Shown: one piece after another, positions 1 to 8,623 of the stretch
How the letters are laid out: the number at the start of each line of letters is the position of its first letter
How positions within the stretch are numbered: position 1 is the stretch's first letter
Source: Peptoniphilus lacrimalis DSM 7455
GTDB taxonomy: Bacteria; Bacillota; Clostridia; Tissierellales; Peptoniphilaceae
Length of the DNA stretch: 64,000 bases
Direction: 5' to 3'
NCBI RefSeq assembly: GCF_000378725.1
Contig: NZ_KB900370.1
Span: 62,001-126,000, forward strand
Notes under the pieces: generated by a model
Databases searched by the model: none
What the model was told of the DNA's origin: nothing
The model's input: only the letters and a program-made list of their open reading frames with translations
Made by a program: the position numbers and the translations under genes

Positions 1-108
1 AGTGCTATTGCTCCTTGTGCAGATAGGGTTATTGAGATAACAGATGCAAAGGTAAAAAATATTTCAATAAATAAAGAGCCGAAAAAAATTAGCCAAATAG
101 AATGGTAG
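1..108 (+). CDS. ABC transporter ATP-binding protein, C-terminal end only (partial)
   Basis: The window opens inside a reading frame that ends at TAG 106-108. The 35 visible residues read SAIAPCADRVIEITDAKV then a short Lys/Asn-rich tail ending in IEW. This is the usual end of a MacB/LolD-type ABC ATPase, after the switch histidine, where A-D-R-V-I and D-G/A-K-V are conserved. The next gene, 7 nt later, is an FtsX-type permease, the normal partner of this ATPase family, so the two very likely form one transporter. Walker motifs lie outside the window, so the assignment rests on the tail and the neighbour. Confidence 0.7.
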   Translation, partial: SAIAPCADRVIEITDAKVKNISINKEPKKISQIEW

Positions 109-115
109 TGATCTT

Positions 116-3100
116 TTGAAAGCAAGTAAAAAAGATAATTTTAAAGAAATTAAAAACACTTTTTCAAGGTTTATTTCAATACTTTTGATAGTGGGTCTGG
201 GAGTTTTTGTTTTAATAGGACTTATTTGTACAGGACCTATAATGAGAAAGACGCTAGATAAAGCCATAAATAAATCTAATTATCAAGATATATATGTTAG
301 TGCACCATCAGGCTTAGAAGACGAAGATATGAAAATTATTGAAAATCAAGATGGGCTTGATGAGCTTGAATATGCTTATGATATTGATTTATCTATAAAG
401 GGACGTACAGAAGTCATTAAAGTTATGAATATGCCCTTGAAGATAAATATGCCTAATATTATTGAAGGAAAGCCTCCAAGAAAAGGTCAAATTCTTTTAG
501 ACAAAAGATTAAAGGAACTCTCATATAAAATTGGAGATAAAATTTCTTTTGCAACAGAAGTTAACAAGATGGATGAAAATGAAGGGCAAAGCAAGCTTAA
601 AAATTATAGCTATGAGGTTTCAGGCTTTTGTAATAGTCTTGATTATATAATGAACAGGACCAGAGGATATTCTCAAAGAGGTCTTGGAGAAATTCAAGGT
701 TTTGCTTATATTGATGCTGGTGAATTTAATGATAAACCAACAATTGCTAGACTTATTTATAAAGATTCAAAAAAATATGATACTTCAGATAAAGAATATA
801 AGAATTTAATATCTTCTAAATTTCAAAGTTTAAAAATTGATATGAGATATAGACCCTCCAACAGATTAGAAAAAATAAAGGGTAATATTTCTGATGATAT
901 AAAAAACGGCGAAGGTAAAATAGCCGATGCCAGAATGCAGCTTATAAACGCCAAGGATAAACTTGAAAGAGGCAGGAATGATTTAAAAAAAGGTCAAGAC
1001 CAATATGAAAAAGGTCTAAAAGAATTTCAAAGTCAAAAAAAAGAAGGACAAGACAAGTTAACAGATTCAAAATATAAATTATCTAAGGCAAAAGGCGATT
1101 TAAATAAAGCTGATAAAGACTTAAAAGAAGGCAAGAAGAAACTTGATAATGGAAAGAAAGACCTTAACGATGCCAAAAGCCAAATTGATGAAAATAGAGA
1201 AAAATTACAAGATGGCTACAGAAAATATGAAAACGGCAAGGGTCAGCTTAAGGCGGGAGAAGAGGCTTTAAGTGAAGGTGAAAAACAGCTTGCAGATGGC
1301 AGAAAAAAACTTGATGATGGTTGGAAAAAAATTGAAGAATCAAAAATAAAACTTCAAGAAGGTAGAATAAAATACGAACAAGGCATACAAGAATATACTG
1401 AAGGGAAAAGAAAGCTTGAAGAGTCAAAGGGAAAGATTGTTGAAACTTTCAACAAAATGGGCATATCAAATGTAAATTATGACCAAGCTCAAAGTCTAAT
1501 TATTACAATGTCATCAGCCCTAGACAGATTATCTCCCTTGATAGATCAAAGTAAAGGCATTGATGAACAAATTTCTCAATCTCAAAAAAATATAGAAAAC
1601 TATCAAAATCAAAAAAATAAAATTGAAGCTGATATTGAATCATTAAATAAAGAGATTGCAGACGAAAATGATGTTCAAAAAAAGCAAGAGCTTTCCAATA
1701 AATTAGAATCTTTAAAAAATCAAAAAAATCAGATAAATGCAGATTTAGCAAAAGAAAATCTTAAGCTCCAAACCCTTAAAAAAACAAAGGAAGAAATTGA
1801 CAAGAACTTTGCAGAACTTGATAAAATCCTTCCAGGAATAGGAAATATTGGCGATATTAATTCTATAAAGGAAAAATTATCTCAAGCTAAGGATGGAGTC
1901 GCTAAGATTCAAACAGGTGAAAAGACTTTAATTGAAGCTAAAGCTAAGCTTGACAGTTCAAAGACCCAGCTTGAAGAAGGAGAAAAACAGCTCCAAGAAG
2001 GTATAAGCGAAGCCGAGGCTGGAGAGGCTGAATATGCCAAAAATGAAGAAAAAATAAAAGATAATAGAAAAAAAATACAAGTAGGAAAAGAAGAGCTTAT
2101 AAAAGCTAAAAAAGATTTAGACGAAGGAGAAAGTAAGCTTAAAAAAGGTGAAAAAGATTACGATGAAGGCCTAAAAAAATATGATGAAAATTATAATAAA
2201 TATGTAGAAGGTAAAGCTAAATACGAATCTGGTAAAAAGGAGTATGATGAAGGTCAAAAGGCATTTGTTGAAGGTCAAAAAACTTTCGATAAAGAGATAC
2301 AAGTTGGACAAAATAAATTAAATGATGCCAAATATAAATTATATAAAGGAAAAAAAGATTTAGCAAAGGGACAAAGCGAATTTAATGACAAATCAAAAGA
2401 TGCTGAAGAAAAAATATCTAAAGCTGAAAATGATATAGATAAGGGTAAGAGATATTTAAATATTATAAAAGAACCGAGATATTCTATAAGCCCTAGATAT
2501 CAGATTGTAGATGTAAATACCTATATAGATTATTCAAAAAGAATTGATGGACTCTCTTTAATATTTCCAATATTTTTCTTTGCTATTGCACTTTTGGTTT
2601 CATTTACAACTATGACTAGAATGGTGGAAGAAGAGAGAACAATAATTGGAACTTATAAGGCACTTGGTTACACAGATAAAGAAATTTCCGAAAAATATTT
2701 TATATATGGGGCGTTGGCTTCAATAATTGGAGGATCGATCGGTGCAATTTCAGGATCTTATATATTAACCTATGTTATTGGAAATGCTTATTCTACTGAT
2801 AGTATTTTTGAAGGCAATCTAATTATTAGTCCTTATCCTTTAAAAATATTATTTGCCATAATTGTTGGTTTTATTTTTACAGCCTTAGCTGCAATTTTTA
2901 CAGCTAACAATTCTCTTCGTGAAAATACCGCAAGTCTATTAAGACAAAAACCTCCAAAGATAGGAAACAGAATTTTATTGGAAAGATTTCCCTTTATTTG
3001 GAAGAGAATGAGTTTTTTATTTAAGGTTACAGCAAGAAATCTTTTCCGCTCTAAGAAAAGAATGTTTATGACTGTAATTGGCATAATGGGATGCACTGCC

Positions 3101-4141
3101 TTATTGGTCTTGGGTTTTGGAATCAAAGGCTCAGTAGAAGATATAGAAGATTTACAATTTTCACAAATAATTAAATATGATTTAGCAATTTCTTATGATA
3201 GGGATATTGATGAGGATGATTTTAAAAACTATAAGGAATTTATAAATAATTCTTCCCTAGATAGGGGAAAGTTTTACCAAGAACAATTTACAGTGGAGTA
3301 TCCTAAAATGGACCAAAGCCTTAATCTTATAGTTCCCTCTGATATTAATGAATTTTCTAAATTCTTCTCTATCAGAAATCCTAAAACAAGAAAGGCAATA
3401 AATCTAGACGGAAGAGGAGCGGTAATTTCTCAAAAACTATCAAAACTTTTGCATATAAAAAAAGGTGATATTCTAAAAATAAGAGATGCCTATGATAACG
3501 AATTTGAAGTAGAAGTAAAAGATATATGTGAAATGTATATCACTCATTATATTTTTATGAATAAGGATTATTATGAAAAAATTAAGGGCGAAAAATTTAC
3601 GACAAATACAGACTTTATTAAAAATTTAAATGACAAAGAAATGAAAAATTTAAAAAACAAAGTCATAAATTATAAAGTCGTCACTTCAGTTGTGGGAGCA
3701 GATATATTCAGAAAAGCCTTGAATCAATTCCTATATTCAATAGAAAAAGTTGAAGGAATTATTGTAATAATGTCCTCACTTCTAGCTATAGTTGTTTTAT
3801 ACAATCTAACTAATATAAATATTGAAGAAAGGCGAAGAGAAATAGCCACAATAAAAGTTTTAGGTTTCTATGCAAAAGAAACTACAGCATATGTTTATAG
3901 GGAAACTTTTATTTTAACCTTTTTGGGAATAGTCATTGGATTAATTGTTGGTAAACTTCTTCATTATTTTATCCTGCAAATTGTAGTTCCTTACTATGTA
4001 ATGCTGTCTGAACATTTAGTTGTAGTTTCCTACATTTATGCAAGCCTTATAACTTTATTTATAACAATATTTATAATGATAATCTTCCACTTCAAAATCA
4101 AAAAAATAGATATGGTAGAATCATTAAAGTCTAATGAATAA
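116..4141 (+). CDS. FtsX-type ABC transporter permease with very long coiled-coil extracytoplasmic insert
   Basis: This 1341-residue membrane protein is the likely permease for the ATPase ending at 108. A first membrane helix lies near residues 20-42. An extracytoplasmic region follows, and about residues 250-780 are almost pure charged coiled coil built on a recurring pattern of Leu, Gly and Lys/Glu (for example EGEKQLADGRKKLDDG). An FtsX core follows with helices near 815-835, 865-885 and 908-930, then a second FtsX module with helices near 983-1003, 1210-1230, 1260-1285 and 1305-1330. Both modules contain the typical EERxxI(G/A)TxKxLG(Y/F) loop. MacB/LolE-like proteins are usually 400-800 residues, so the insert makes this unusually large. 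The start is TTG 116, preceded by AGTGAT. Substrate is not evident; export of peptides or lipids, or envelope signalling, are possible. Confidence 0.85.
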   Translation: MKASKKDNFKEIKNTFSRFISILLIVGLGVFVLIGLICTGPIMRKTLDKAINKSNYQDIYVSAPSGLEDEDMKIIENQDGLDELEYAYDIDLSIKGRTEVIKVMNMPLKINMPNIIEGKPPRKGQILLDKRLKELSYKIGDKISFATEVNKMDENEGQSKLKNYSYEVSGFCNSLDYIMNRTRGYSQRGLGEIQGFAYIDAGEFNDKPTIARLIYKDSKKYDTSDKEYKNLISSKFQSLKIDMRYRPSNRLEKIKGNISDDIKNGEGKIADARMQLINAKDKLERGRNDLKKGQDQYEKGLKEFQSQKKEGQDKLTDSKYKLSKAKGDLNKADKDLKEGKKKLDNGKKDLNDAKSQIDENREKLQDGYRKYENGKGQLKAGEEALSEGEKQLADGRKKLDDGWKKIEESKIKLQEGRIKYEQGIQEYTEGKRKLEESKGKIVETFNKMGISNVNYDQAQSLIITMSSALDRLSPLIDQSKGIDEQISQSQKNIENYQNQKNKIEADIESLNKEIADENDVQKKQELSNKLESLKNQKNQINADLAKENLKLQTLKKTKEEIDKNFAELDKILPGIGNIGDINSIKEKLSQAKDGVAKIQTGEKTLIEAKAKLDSSKTQLEEGEKQLQEGISEAEAGEAEYAKNEEKIKDNRKKIQVGKEELIKAKKDLDEGESKLKKGEKDYDEGLKKYDENYNKYVEGKAKYESGKKEYDEGQKAFVEGQKTFDKEIQVGQNKLNDAKYKLYKGKKDLAKGQSEFNDKSKDAEEKISKAENDIDKGKRYLNIIKEPRYSISPRYQIVDVNTYIDYSKRIDGLSLIFPIFFFAIALLVSFTTMTRMVEEERTIIGTYKALGYTDKEISEKYFIYGALASIIGGSIGAISGSYILTYVIGNAYSTDSIFEGNLIISPYPLKILFAIIVGFIFTALAAIFTANNSLRENTASLLRQKPPKIGNRILLERFPFIWKRMSFLFKVTARNLFRSKKRMFMTVIGIMGCTALLVLGFGIKGSVEDIEDLQFSQIIKYDLAISYDRDIDEDDFKNYKEFINNSSLDRGKFYQEQFTVEYPKMDQSLNLIVPSDINEFSKFFSIRNPKTRKAINLDGRGAVISQKLSKLLHIKKGDILKIRDAYDNEFEVEVKDICEMYITHYIFMNKDYYEKIKGEKFTTNTDFIKNLNDKEMKNLKNKVINYKVVTSVVGADIFRKALNQFLYSIEKVEGIIVIMSSLLAIVVLYNLTNINIEERRREIATIKVLGFYAKETTAYVYRETFILTFLGIVIGLIVGKLLHYFILQIVVPYYVMLSEHLVVVSYIYASLITLFITIFIMIIFHFKIKKIDMVESLKSNE

Positions 4142-4163
4142 ACAAATAAAAATAGAGGTAAAA

Positions 4164-4190
4164 GGGAGAATAATAAACTCCCTATTTTTT
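4164..4190 (+). terminator. Intrinsic terminator after the FtsX permease
   Basis: GGGAG (4164-4168) pairs with CTCCC (4178-4182) and is followed by a run of Ts (4184-4190). It lies 23 nt after the permease stop and before the convergent XRE gene. Confidence 0.7.
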
Positions 4191-4229
4191 TATTATGAGC
4201 ATTACACATATAGAAATAAATAAAAGTAT

Positions 4230-4769
4230 TTATTTGTTTTCATATTTTAAGAGTTTAAATTCGATAAAATTTTTTATTTCTTCATAGATAAATTCTATAT
4301 CAGATTCTTTAATATCAAAAATACCATTTTTCGTCTTCAATTTAATTTTATTGTCAATAAATATAATTTCACAATTCACTGGTGTAAAAAAATAATTAAG
4401 TTTTTCTGCAGAAGTTTTATTAACAAATTCTTTATATTTAGTTATATTCAGATTGTTATTATTAATCAATATTTGTTCCAAAATATTTTTTATATAATTA
4501 ATATCTGACTTTAATTCCGATTCACTTATATCAATTTCAATATCAATTTTTAACAATCTAGACACATTTATATTAAGCACCCTTGCAATATCTATTATCA
4601 TAATAATGCTTGGTTCTATCTTACCTATTTCATATTTTTGAACAGTAGCATATGACATATTGAGACTTTGAGACAATTCCTTTAATGACATATTTTTAGC
4701 AATTCTTTCTTTTCTTATGTTATTTCCAATTTTTTCTAGTATTAAAATATTTTCATCTTTATTATTCAC
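4230..4769 (-). CDS. XRE-family helix-turn-helix transcriptional regulator
   Basis: The 179-residue protein has an N-terminal HTH_3 domain (about residues 14-70) with the motif LKELSQSLNMSYATVQKYE and then a conserved G-x-I-x-P-S stretch, typical of Cro/C1-type DNA-binding domains. The remainder is Ile/Asn/Lys-rich without a recognised ligand-binding domain. The start is GTG (4769-4767) with GGAGG just upstream. It is divergent from the hydrolase/permease/aminotransferase operon starting at 4934, and the intergenic region holds a large palindrome (4873-4916). By position it is probably the local regulator of that operon; the ligand is unknown. Confidence 0.85.
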   Translation of the reverse strand: MNNKDENILILEKIGNNIRKERIAKNMSLKELSQSLNMSYATVQKYEIGKIEPSIIMIIDIARVLNINVSRLLKIDIEIDISESELKSDINYIKNILEQILINNNNLNITKYKEFVNKTSAEKLNYFFTPVNCEIIFIDNKIKLKTKNGIFDIKESDIEFIYEEIKNFIEFKLLKYENK

Positions 4770-4845
4770 GTTTATCCTCCAGTATTTAATAAGAATATTA
4801 TGGATTAAAAATAAAAAAATATTTTAGATTTAAAATATAATAAGC

Positions 4846-4873
4846 TTGACAATATTATTGGTATTGATATAAT
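4846..4873 (+). promoter_or_regulatory. Promoter of the cysteine-hydrolase operon
   Basis: TTGACA (4846-4851), a 16-nt spacer and TATAAT (4868-4873), with TG one base upstream of the -10 (extended -10). This is close to full consensus, so tight control probably comes from a repressor. The -10 box abuts the left arm of the 4873-4916 palindrome. Confidence 0.8.
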
Positions 4874-4916
4874 AATATTAATAATATTTAAAGTACATAA
4901 AATATTATTAATATTA
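4873..4916. promoter_or_regulatory. 44-bp palindrome, candidate operator for the XRE regulator
   Basis: TAATATTAATAATATTT (4873-4889) is an exact inverted copy of AAATATTATTAATATTA (4900-4916). The 10-nt centre contains GTAC exactly on the symmetry axis. The palindrome covers the end of the -10 box and the expected transcription start. A further partial copy (AATATTATT) sits at 4851-4859. Operator function is inferred from position next to a divergent HTH gene. In mRNA it would also form a stem-loop just upstream of the ribosome-binding site. Confidence 0.65.
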
Positions 4917-4933
4917 ATTTAGGAGGTAGAGAA

Positions 4934-5629
4934 ATGAAACTTGATAGAAAATTTTTATCATTTTATTATGATGATGTTGAAGATTTTCCGGAATTAATAA
5001 TCAATAAAGAAAAGACTATGTTATTGATTATAGATCTACAAAATGAATTTTGCTTAGAAAATTTTGGAGAAGCATTGGAATTCAAGATCCAAGGTACTTG
5101 GGAAAAATGGAAGCCTCACTATGAACGCTTAAAAAATATTACAATACCAAATGCAAAAAAAATGTTGGATTTTTTCAGAGAAGAAAAAATGCCTGTAAGC
5201 TTTGGAAGGATAGCGTGTTTACGTGAAGATGGTGAAGACAGATCACCAGTTCAGAAATCAGAAGGATGGAATAATATGTTAATGCCTGTTAATTCATATT
5301 CAGCTGAGATGGTTGATGAATTAACTCCAATAAAAAACGAAATAGTGGTTAATAAGACAACGGATTCTGTAACAACTGGTACTAACTATCTTCAACTACT
5401 TGATTTTATGGGAATTGAAACTGTTGTAGTATGTGGGATAGTAACCGATCAATGTGTTGCTTCAACTGTTAGAGGATTGGCCGATGCTGGATACAAAGTT
5501 ATAACTGTTCATGATGCATGCGCAGCACCTGATATGGAATTACACAAACAAGAACTCACTATAATGAATGTAATTTATACCTATGTAATGAGTACGAATG
5601 ATGCAATTGAGTTAATTAAAAAATCATAG
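4934..5629 (+). CDS. Isochorismatase-family cysteine hydrolase
   Basis: A 231-residue cytosolic enzyme of the isochorismatase-like superfamily (nicotinamidase, N-carbamoylsarcosine amidase, biuret hydrolase and relatives). The catalytic triad is visible: Asp in LLIIDLQNEFC near residue 33, Lys in NKTTDS near 139, and the nucleophilic Cys in GIVTDQCV near 178. The family hydrolyses amides, ureido groups or vinyl ethers, and sequence alone does not give the substrate. It is the first gene of an operon with an amino-acid permease (12 nt downstream) and a class III aminotransferase. One hypothesis is that an imported amide- or carbamoyl-amine is hydrolysed and then transaminated. The ribosome-binding site is AGGAGG and the start is ATG. 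Confidence 0.85.
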   Translation: MKLDRKFLSFYYDDVEDFPELIINKEKTMLLIIDLQNEFCLENFGEALEFKIQGTWEKWKPHYERLKNITIPNAKKMLDFFREEKMPVSFGRIACLREDGEDRSPVQKSEGWNNMLMPVNSYSAEMVDELTPIKNEIVVNKTTDSVTTGTNYLQLLDFMGIETVVVCGIVTDQCVASTVRGLADAGYKVITVHDACAAPDMELHKQELTIMNVIYTYVMSTNDAIELIKKS

Positions 5630-5641
5630 TTAGGTGCTGTT

Positions 5642-6973
5642 ATGGAACAAAAAGAAGTAAAGCTTGAAAAAAAATTAGGGTTTTGGGCAATTTGGGCAAT
5701 AGGTGTAGGTTCTGTTGTTGGAGATGGAATTTTTCTTCTTATTGGAGAAGGAATAGATATAGCTGGTCCAAGTGCTCTTTTAGGATTTATTATAGCAGGG
5801 ATTATACAGATGTGCATGATGGTAGCACTGGGAGAATTTTCAGTTTGTATGCCTAATGCAGGAGCTATGGCAGTTTGGGTTGAAAGGATTTTTGGAAAAG
5901 GTGCTGGATTTATTAGTTCAATGACTTTTGCTATTGGATGGGTAATAACAGGAGGTTCGACTGGACTTGCTTGTGGTATAATGACTTGCTATTACTTTCC
6001 AAACTTGGATTTACAACTTTGGAGTATGATATTTGCCATTTTATGGGTAAGTATTTTTGCTATTTTAAATATTTTAGGAGTAGGACTTGCAGCTAAGGTT
6101 CAACTGGGACTTGTTTTAATATTAATGGCATTCATGTTGGCATTGGGTATATTTGGACTTCCTTATGTAAGCTTTGACGCATATAAACCTTTCTATACTA
6201 ATGGTTTTGGAGGAATGCTTAAAGCAATCCCCATAGGAACATATGCTTATATGGGTGCAATAACACTCTGTACAGCAGGGGGAGAATGTAAAGATCCTAG
6301 GCACATGCCAAAAGCTTTATTGTGGTCAAGTTTAACATTTCTTATAGTTTATACCTTGGCTCAATTTGTAGCTATCGGTGTTCTAACCCCAGAACAAATA
6401 TCATTAAAAGTATCACCATTCACAGTAGCAGCAGAAGTTGTGTTTGGAAGTTTAGGAGGAAAACTTATAAATTTAGCAGGTCTAATTGCTGCAGCAACAA
6501 CTATACTTGGAGGGACAATTTTTGCTTCATCAAGAATTTTTTATGAAGAAGCTCAGGAAGGGTTATTACCCAAAGCATTTAAAAAACTTCATAAGAAATA
6601 TCATACCCCTGTATTTGCAATTGTAGTTGTTTGGATAATATCATGCATATTAATTATTTTAGCAAGTTTCGGAGCAGAATATATATATTCTTCTTTAAGT
6701 AATCAAGTAGTATTTGCTTGGTGTATATCATGGACGATTGCTTTATTTGCAGCTATAAAATATAGAAAATTATTTTATAGTGAGATTAAAGAAAATGGAT
6801 GGGTTCAACCTTTATTCCCATTATTTCCAGTCGTTGGAATTATAGGAGCTTTAATGATTATGTGGACTTCTTATTCAAGTGAAATAATCCAGCTGTTGAT
6901 AGGAGTCTTATGGCTTACAATTCTGATTATATATTATCTATATGTAAAAAATAAAAAATTTAAAGATATTTAG
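5642..6973 (+). CDS. APC-superfamily amino-acid/amine permease
   Basis: A 443-residue polytopic membrane protein with about 12 hydrophobic segments. The N-terminal helix carries the APC pattern IGVGSVVGDGIF, equivalent to the G-x-G-I substrate-binding break of helix 1. Helix 6 and the following loop (TYAYMGAITLCTAGGECKDP) match the region where APC transporters have F-x-G-F-E-x-x-x. It lies between the cysteine hydrolase and the aminotransferase and probably imports their shared substrate, or exchanges substrate for product. The start is ATG 5642 with AGGTG upstream. Substrate specificity cannot be read from sequence. Confidence 0.85.
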   Translation: MEQKEVKLEKKLGFWAIWAIGVGSVVGDGIFLLIGEGIDIAGPSALLGFIIAGIIQMCMMVALGEFSVCMPNAGAMAVWVERIFGKGAGFISSMTFAIGWVITGGSTGLACGIMTCYYFPNLDLQLWSMIFAILWVSIFAILNILGVGLAAKVQLGLVLILMAFMLALGIFGLPYVSFDAYKPFYTNGFGGMLKAIPIGTYAYMGAITLCTAGGECKDPRHMPKALLWSSLTFLIVYTLAQFVAIGVLTPEQISLKVSPFTVAAEVVFGSLGGKLINLAGLIAAATTILGGTIFASSRIFYEEAQEGLLPKAFKKLHKKYHTPVFAIVVVWIISCILIILASFGAEYIYSSLSNQVVFAWCISWTIALFAAIKYRKLFYSEIKENGWVQPLFPLFPVVGIIGALMIMWTSYSSEIIQLLIGVLWLTILIIYYLYVKNKKFKDI

Positions 6974-7016
6974 ATTTTAGGAAAAAAATATATTTCTATT
7001 TTTATAGGAGGAGCAA

Positions 7017-8348
7017 ATGGATAATTTTTATAAAAGAGACGAATGCTCAATATCAGACATAATGAAACTGCGATTTAATCCTCTAGTTGCAGATAGGGGT
7101 GAAGGAATATATATCTATGACATAAAGGATAAAAGATATATTGATTTTTCTTCAAATTGGGGAGTAGTAAATACAGGTTATTCCCACCCAAAAGTGAATT
7201 ATGCAATAAAAAATCAGCTTGAAAAATTATCCTTTGTTTCAACTATAACTATTATAAATGAAGAAAGCATAATTTTAGCAGAAAAACTAAAAAAACTAAC
7301 ACCTGGAAATTTTAAAAAAAAGGTATGGTTTGGATTATCGGGTTCAGATGCTAATGAGATGATTTATAAAGCTATTTCAGTTGATAATAAAAAAAATAAG
7401 ATTATTTCTTTTACAGGGTCATATCATGGGCAATCCATAGGATCTTATTCTATGTCAGGACATCCTATGCAAAAAAAATCTTATGCTTCAAATGTTATAA
7501 AAATTCCATATCCATATTGTTACAGATGTCCATTTTCAAAAGAAGAAAAAAGTTGTGAGAGGGAATGCTTAAAATTTATTAAAGATTATTTATTAAATCT
7601 GGCATATTCGCCTGATAGTATAGGAGCTTTAATTGCTGAAACCATACAATGTGATGGTGGTGTAGTTCCAATGCCTTATGGATATTTAGAAAATTTATAT
7701 AATATTTTAAAGAAAAATGGAATATTTCTTATAATTGATGAAGTTAAAATTGGATTTGGTAGAACAGGATATTTTTTCAGTTATGAAAAACAAAAAATAA
7801 TTCCTGATGCAGTTGTAATGGGTAAATCCATAGCATCAGGTTTGCCATTAAGTGCAGTTGTTGGTAGAAGAGAAATTCTTGATAAAGAAGAAGGACTACA
7901 TTTATTTACAACTTCGGGAAGTCCGATTTCTGCTAGAGCTTCGATTGCAACAATCCTGGTTATAAATGAAGAAAAATTAGTAGAAAACTCCAGTGAAATG
8001 GGAAGAATTTTAATGGAATCTCTAAATGATTTGCTTAAAAAATTTGATCAAATAGGAGATGTGAGAGGTAGAGGTCTTGTTGTAGGCATTGAAATAGTAA
8101 AAGATAAAAAAAGTAAAATTCCTGATGCTAAATTAGCTGCAATGATTTCTTACAACTGTTATGAAAAGGGTCTTATTTTATATCCTGTAGGAATATTTTC
8201 TAATGTACTTGAAATAACTCCGCCTCTAATAATTAATAAGGAAGAAATTTATGAGGCTGTATCTATATTAGAAAGTGCAATATATGAGTGCATTAAGGGA
8301 GATTTTGATGCTTCAAAACTAGAAAATTTCTGTGGATGGGCTTTATAA
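7017..8348 (+). CDS. Class III pyridoxal-phosphate aminotransferase
   Basis: A 443-residue fold-type I PLP enzyme of the ornithine / 4-aminobutyrate aminotransferase class. Visible features are the N-terminal FSSNWGVVNTGYSHP segment, the cofactor glycine/serine loop GLSGSDAN, the aspartate contacting the pyridine nitrogen in IIDEVKIGFGRTG, and the PLP lysine in MGKSIASGLPLSAVVG. Near residue 165 is a cysteine-rich insert (YPYCYRCPFSKEEKSC), which occurs in many omega-amino-acid and archaeal-type members. It is last in the operon after the hydrolase and permease, with an AGGAGGAG ribosome-binding site. It probably removes an omega- or alpha-amino group from the product made upstream; the exact substrate is undetermined. 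Confidence 0.88.
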   Translation: MDNFYKRDECSISDIMKLRFNPLVADRGEGIYIYDIKDKRYIDFSSNWGVVNTGYSHPKVNYAIKNQLEKLSFVSTITIINEESIILAEKLKKLTPGNFKKKVWFGLSGSDANEMIYKAISVDNKKNKIISFTGSYHGQSIGSYSMSGHPMQKKSYASNVIKIPYPYCYRCPFSKEEKSCERECLKFIKDYLLNLAYSPDSIGALIAETIQCDGGVVPMPYGYLENLYNILKKNGIFLIIDEVKIGFGRTGYFFSYEKQKIIPDAVVMGKSIASGLPLSAVVGRREILDKEEGLHLFTTSGSPISARASIATILVINEEKLVENSSEMGRILMESLNDLLKKFDQIGDVRGRGLVVGIEIVKDKKSKIPDAKLAAMISYNCYEKGLILYPVGIFSNVLEITPPLIINKEEIYEAVSILESAIYECIKGDFDASKLENFCGWAL

Positions 8349-8496
8349 GAAAAATTTTAAAATATATATCTATATTAAAAAGTTGAAAATAAATTATTTT
8401 AATCAGTCGTTATTTTCCATAATGAAATAAGCTTTAATTAATTATTTAATCTAAGGCTAGCGGAGATGACTTATAATGTTTCTCCTAATATAAAAG

Positions 8497-8520
8497 AGCA
8501 GGCTAACAACCTGCTTTTTT
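8497..8520 (+). terminator. Intrinsic terminator of the hydrolase/permease/aminotransferase operon
   Basis: AGCAGG (8497-8502) pairs with CCTGCT (8510-8515), then a T run. A short inverted repeat GGAGA/TCTCC lies just upstream (8462-8484). The 8349-8623 gap otherwise holds only AT-rich sequence and the next promoter. Confidence 0.75.
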
Positions 8521-8572
8521 ATTCGGATATATTTATCTATAAAAGTTTATGAATTTAATTAGGAATATAGTG

Positions 8573-8578
8573 TATAAT
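8573..8578 (+). promoter_or_regulatory. Candidate -10 box for exonuclease III gene
   Basis: TATAAT at 8573-8578, about 45 nt before the ATG at 8624. No convincing -35 is visible. Confidence 0.45.
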
Positions 8579-8623
8579 ATTTATTATATTCATAATTTTA
8601 TATTACAAAGGAGTTTTAATATA

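Noticed and set aside
2833-3126. Minus-strand open frame inside the FtsX gene
   Set aside because: Mirror of the coding strand, no start signal, no domain.
8549-8623. N-terminal extension of exonuclease III
   Set aside because: The extra 25 residues match nothing in the family and include the promoter region; AAAGGAG marks ATG 8624.
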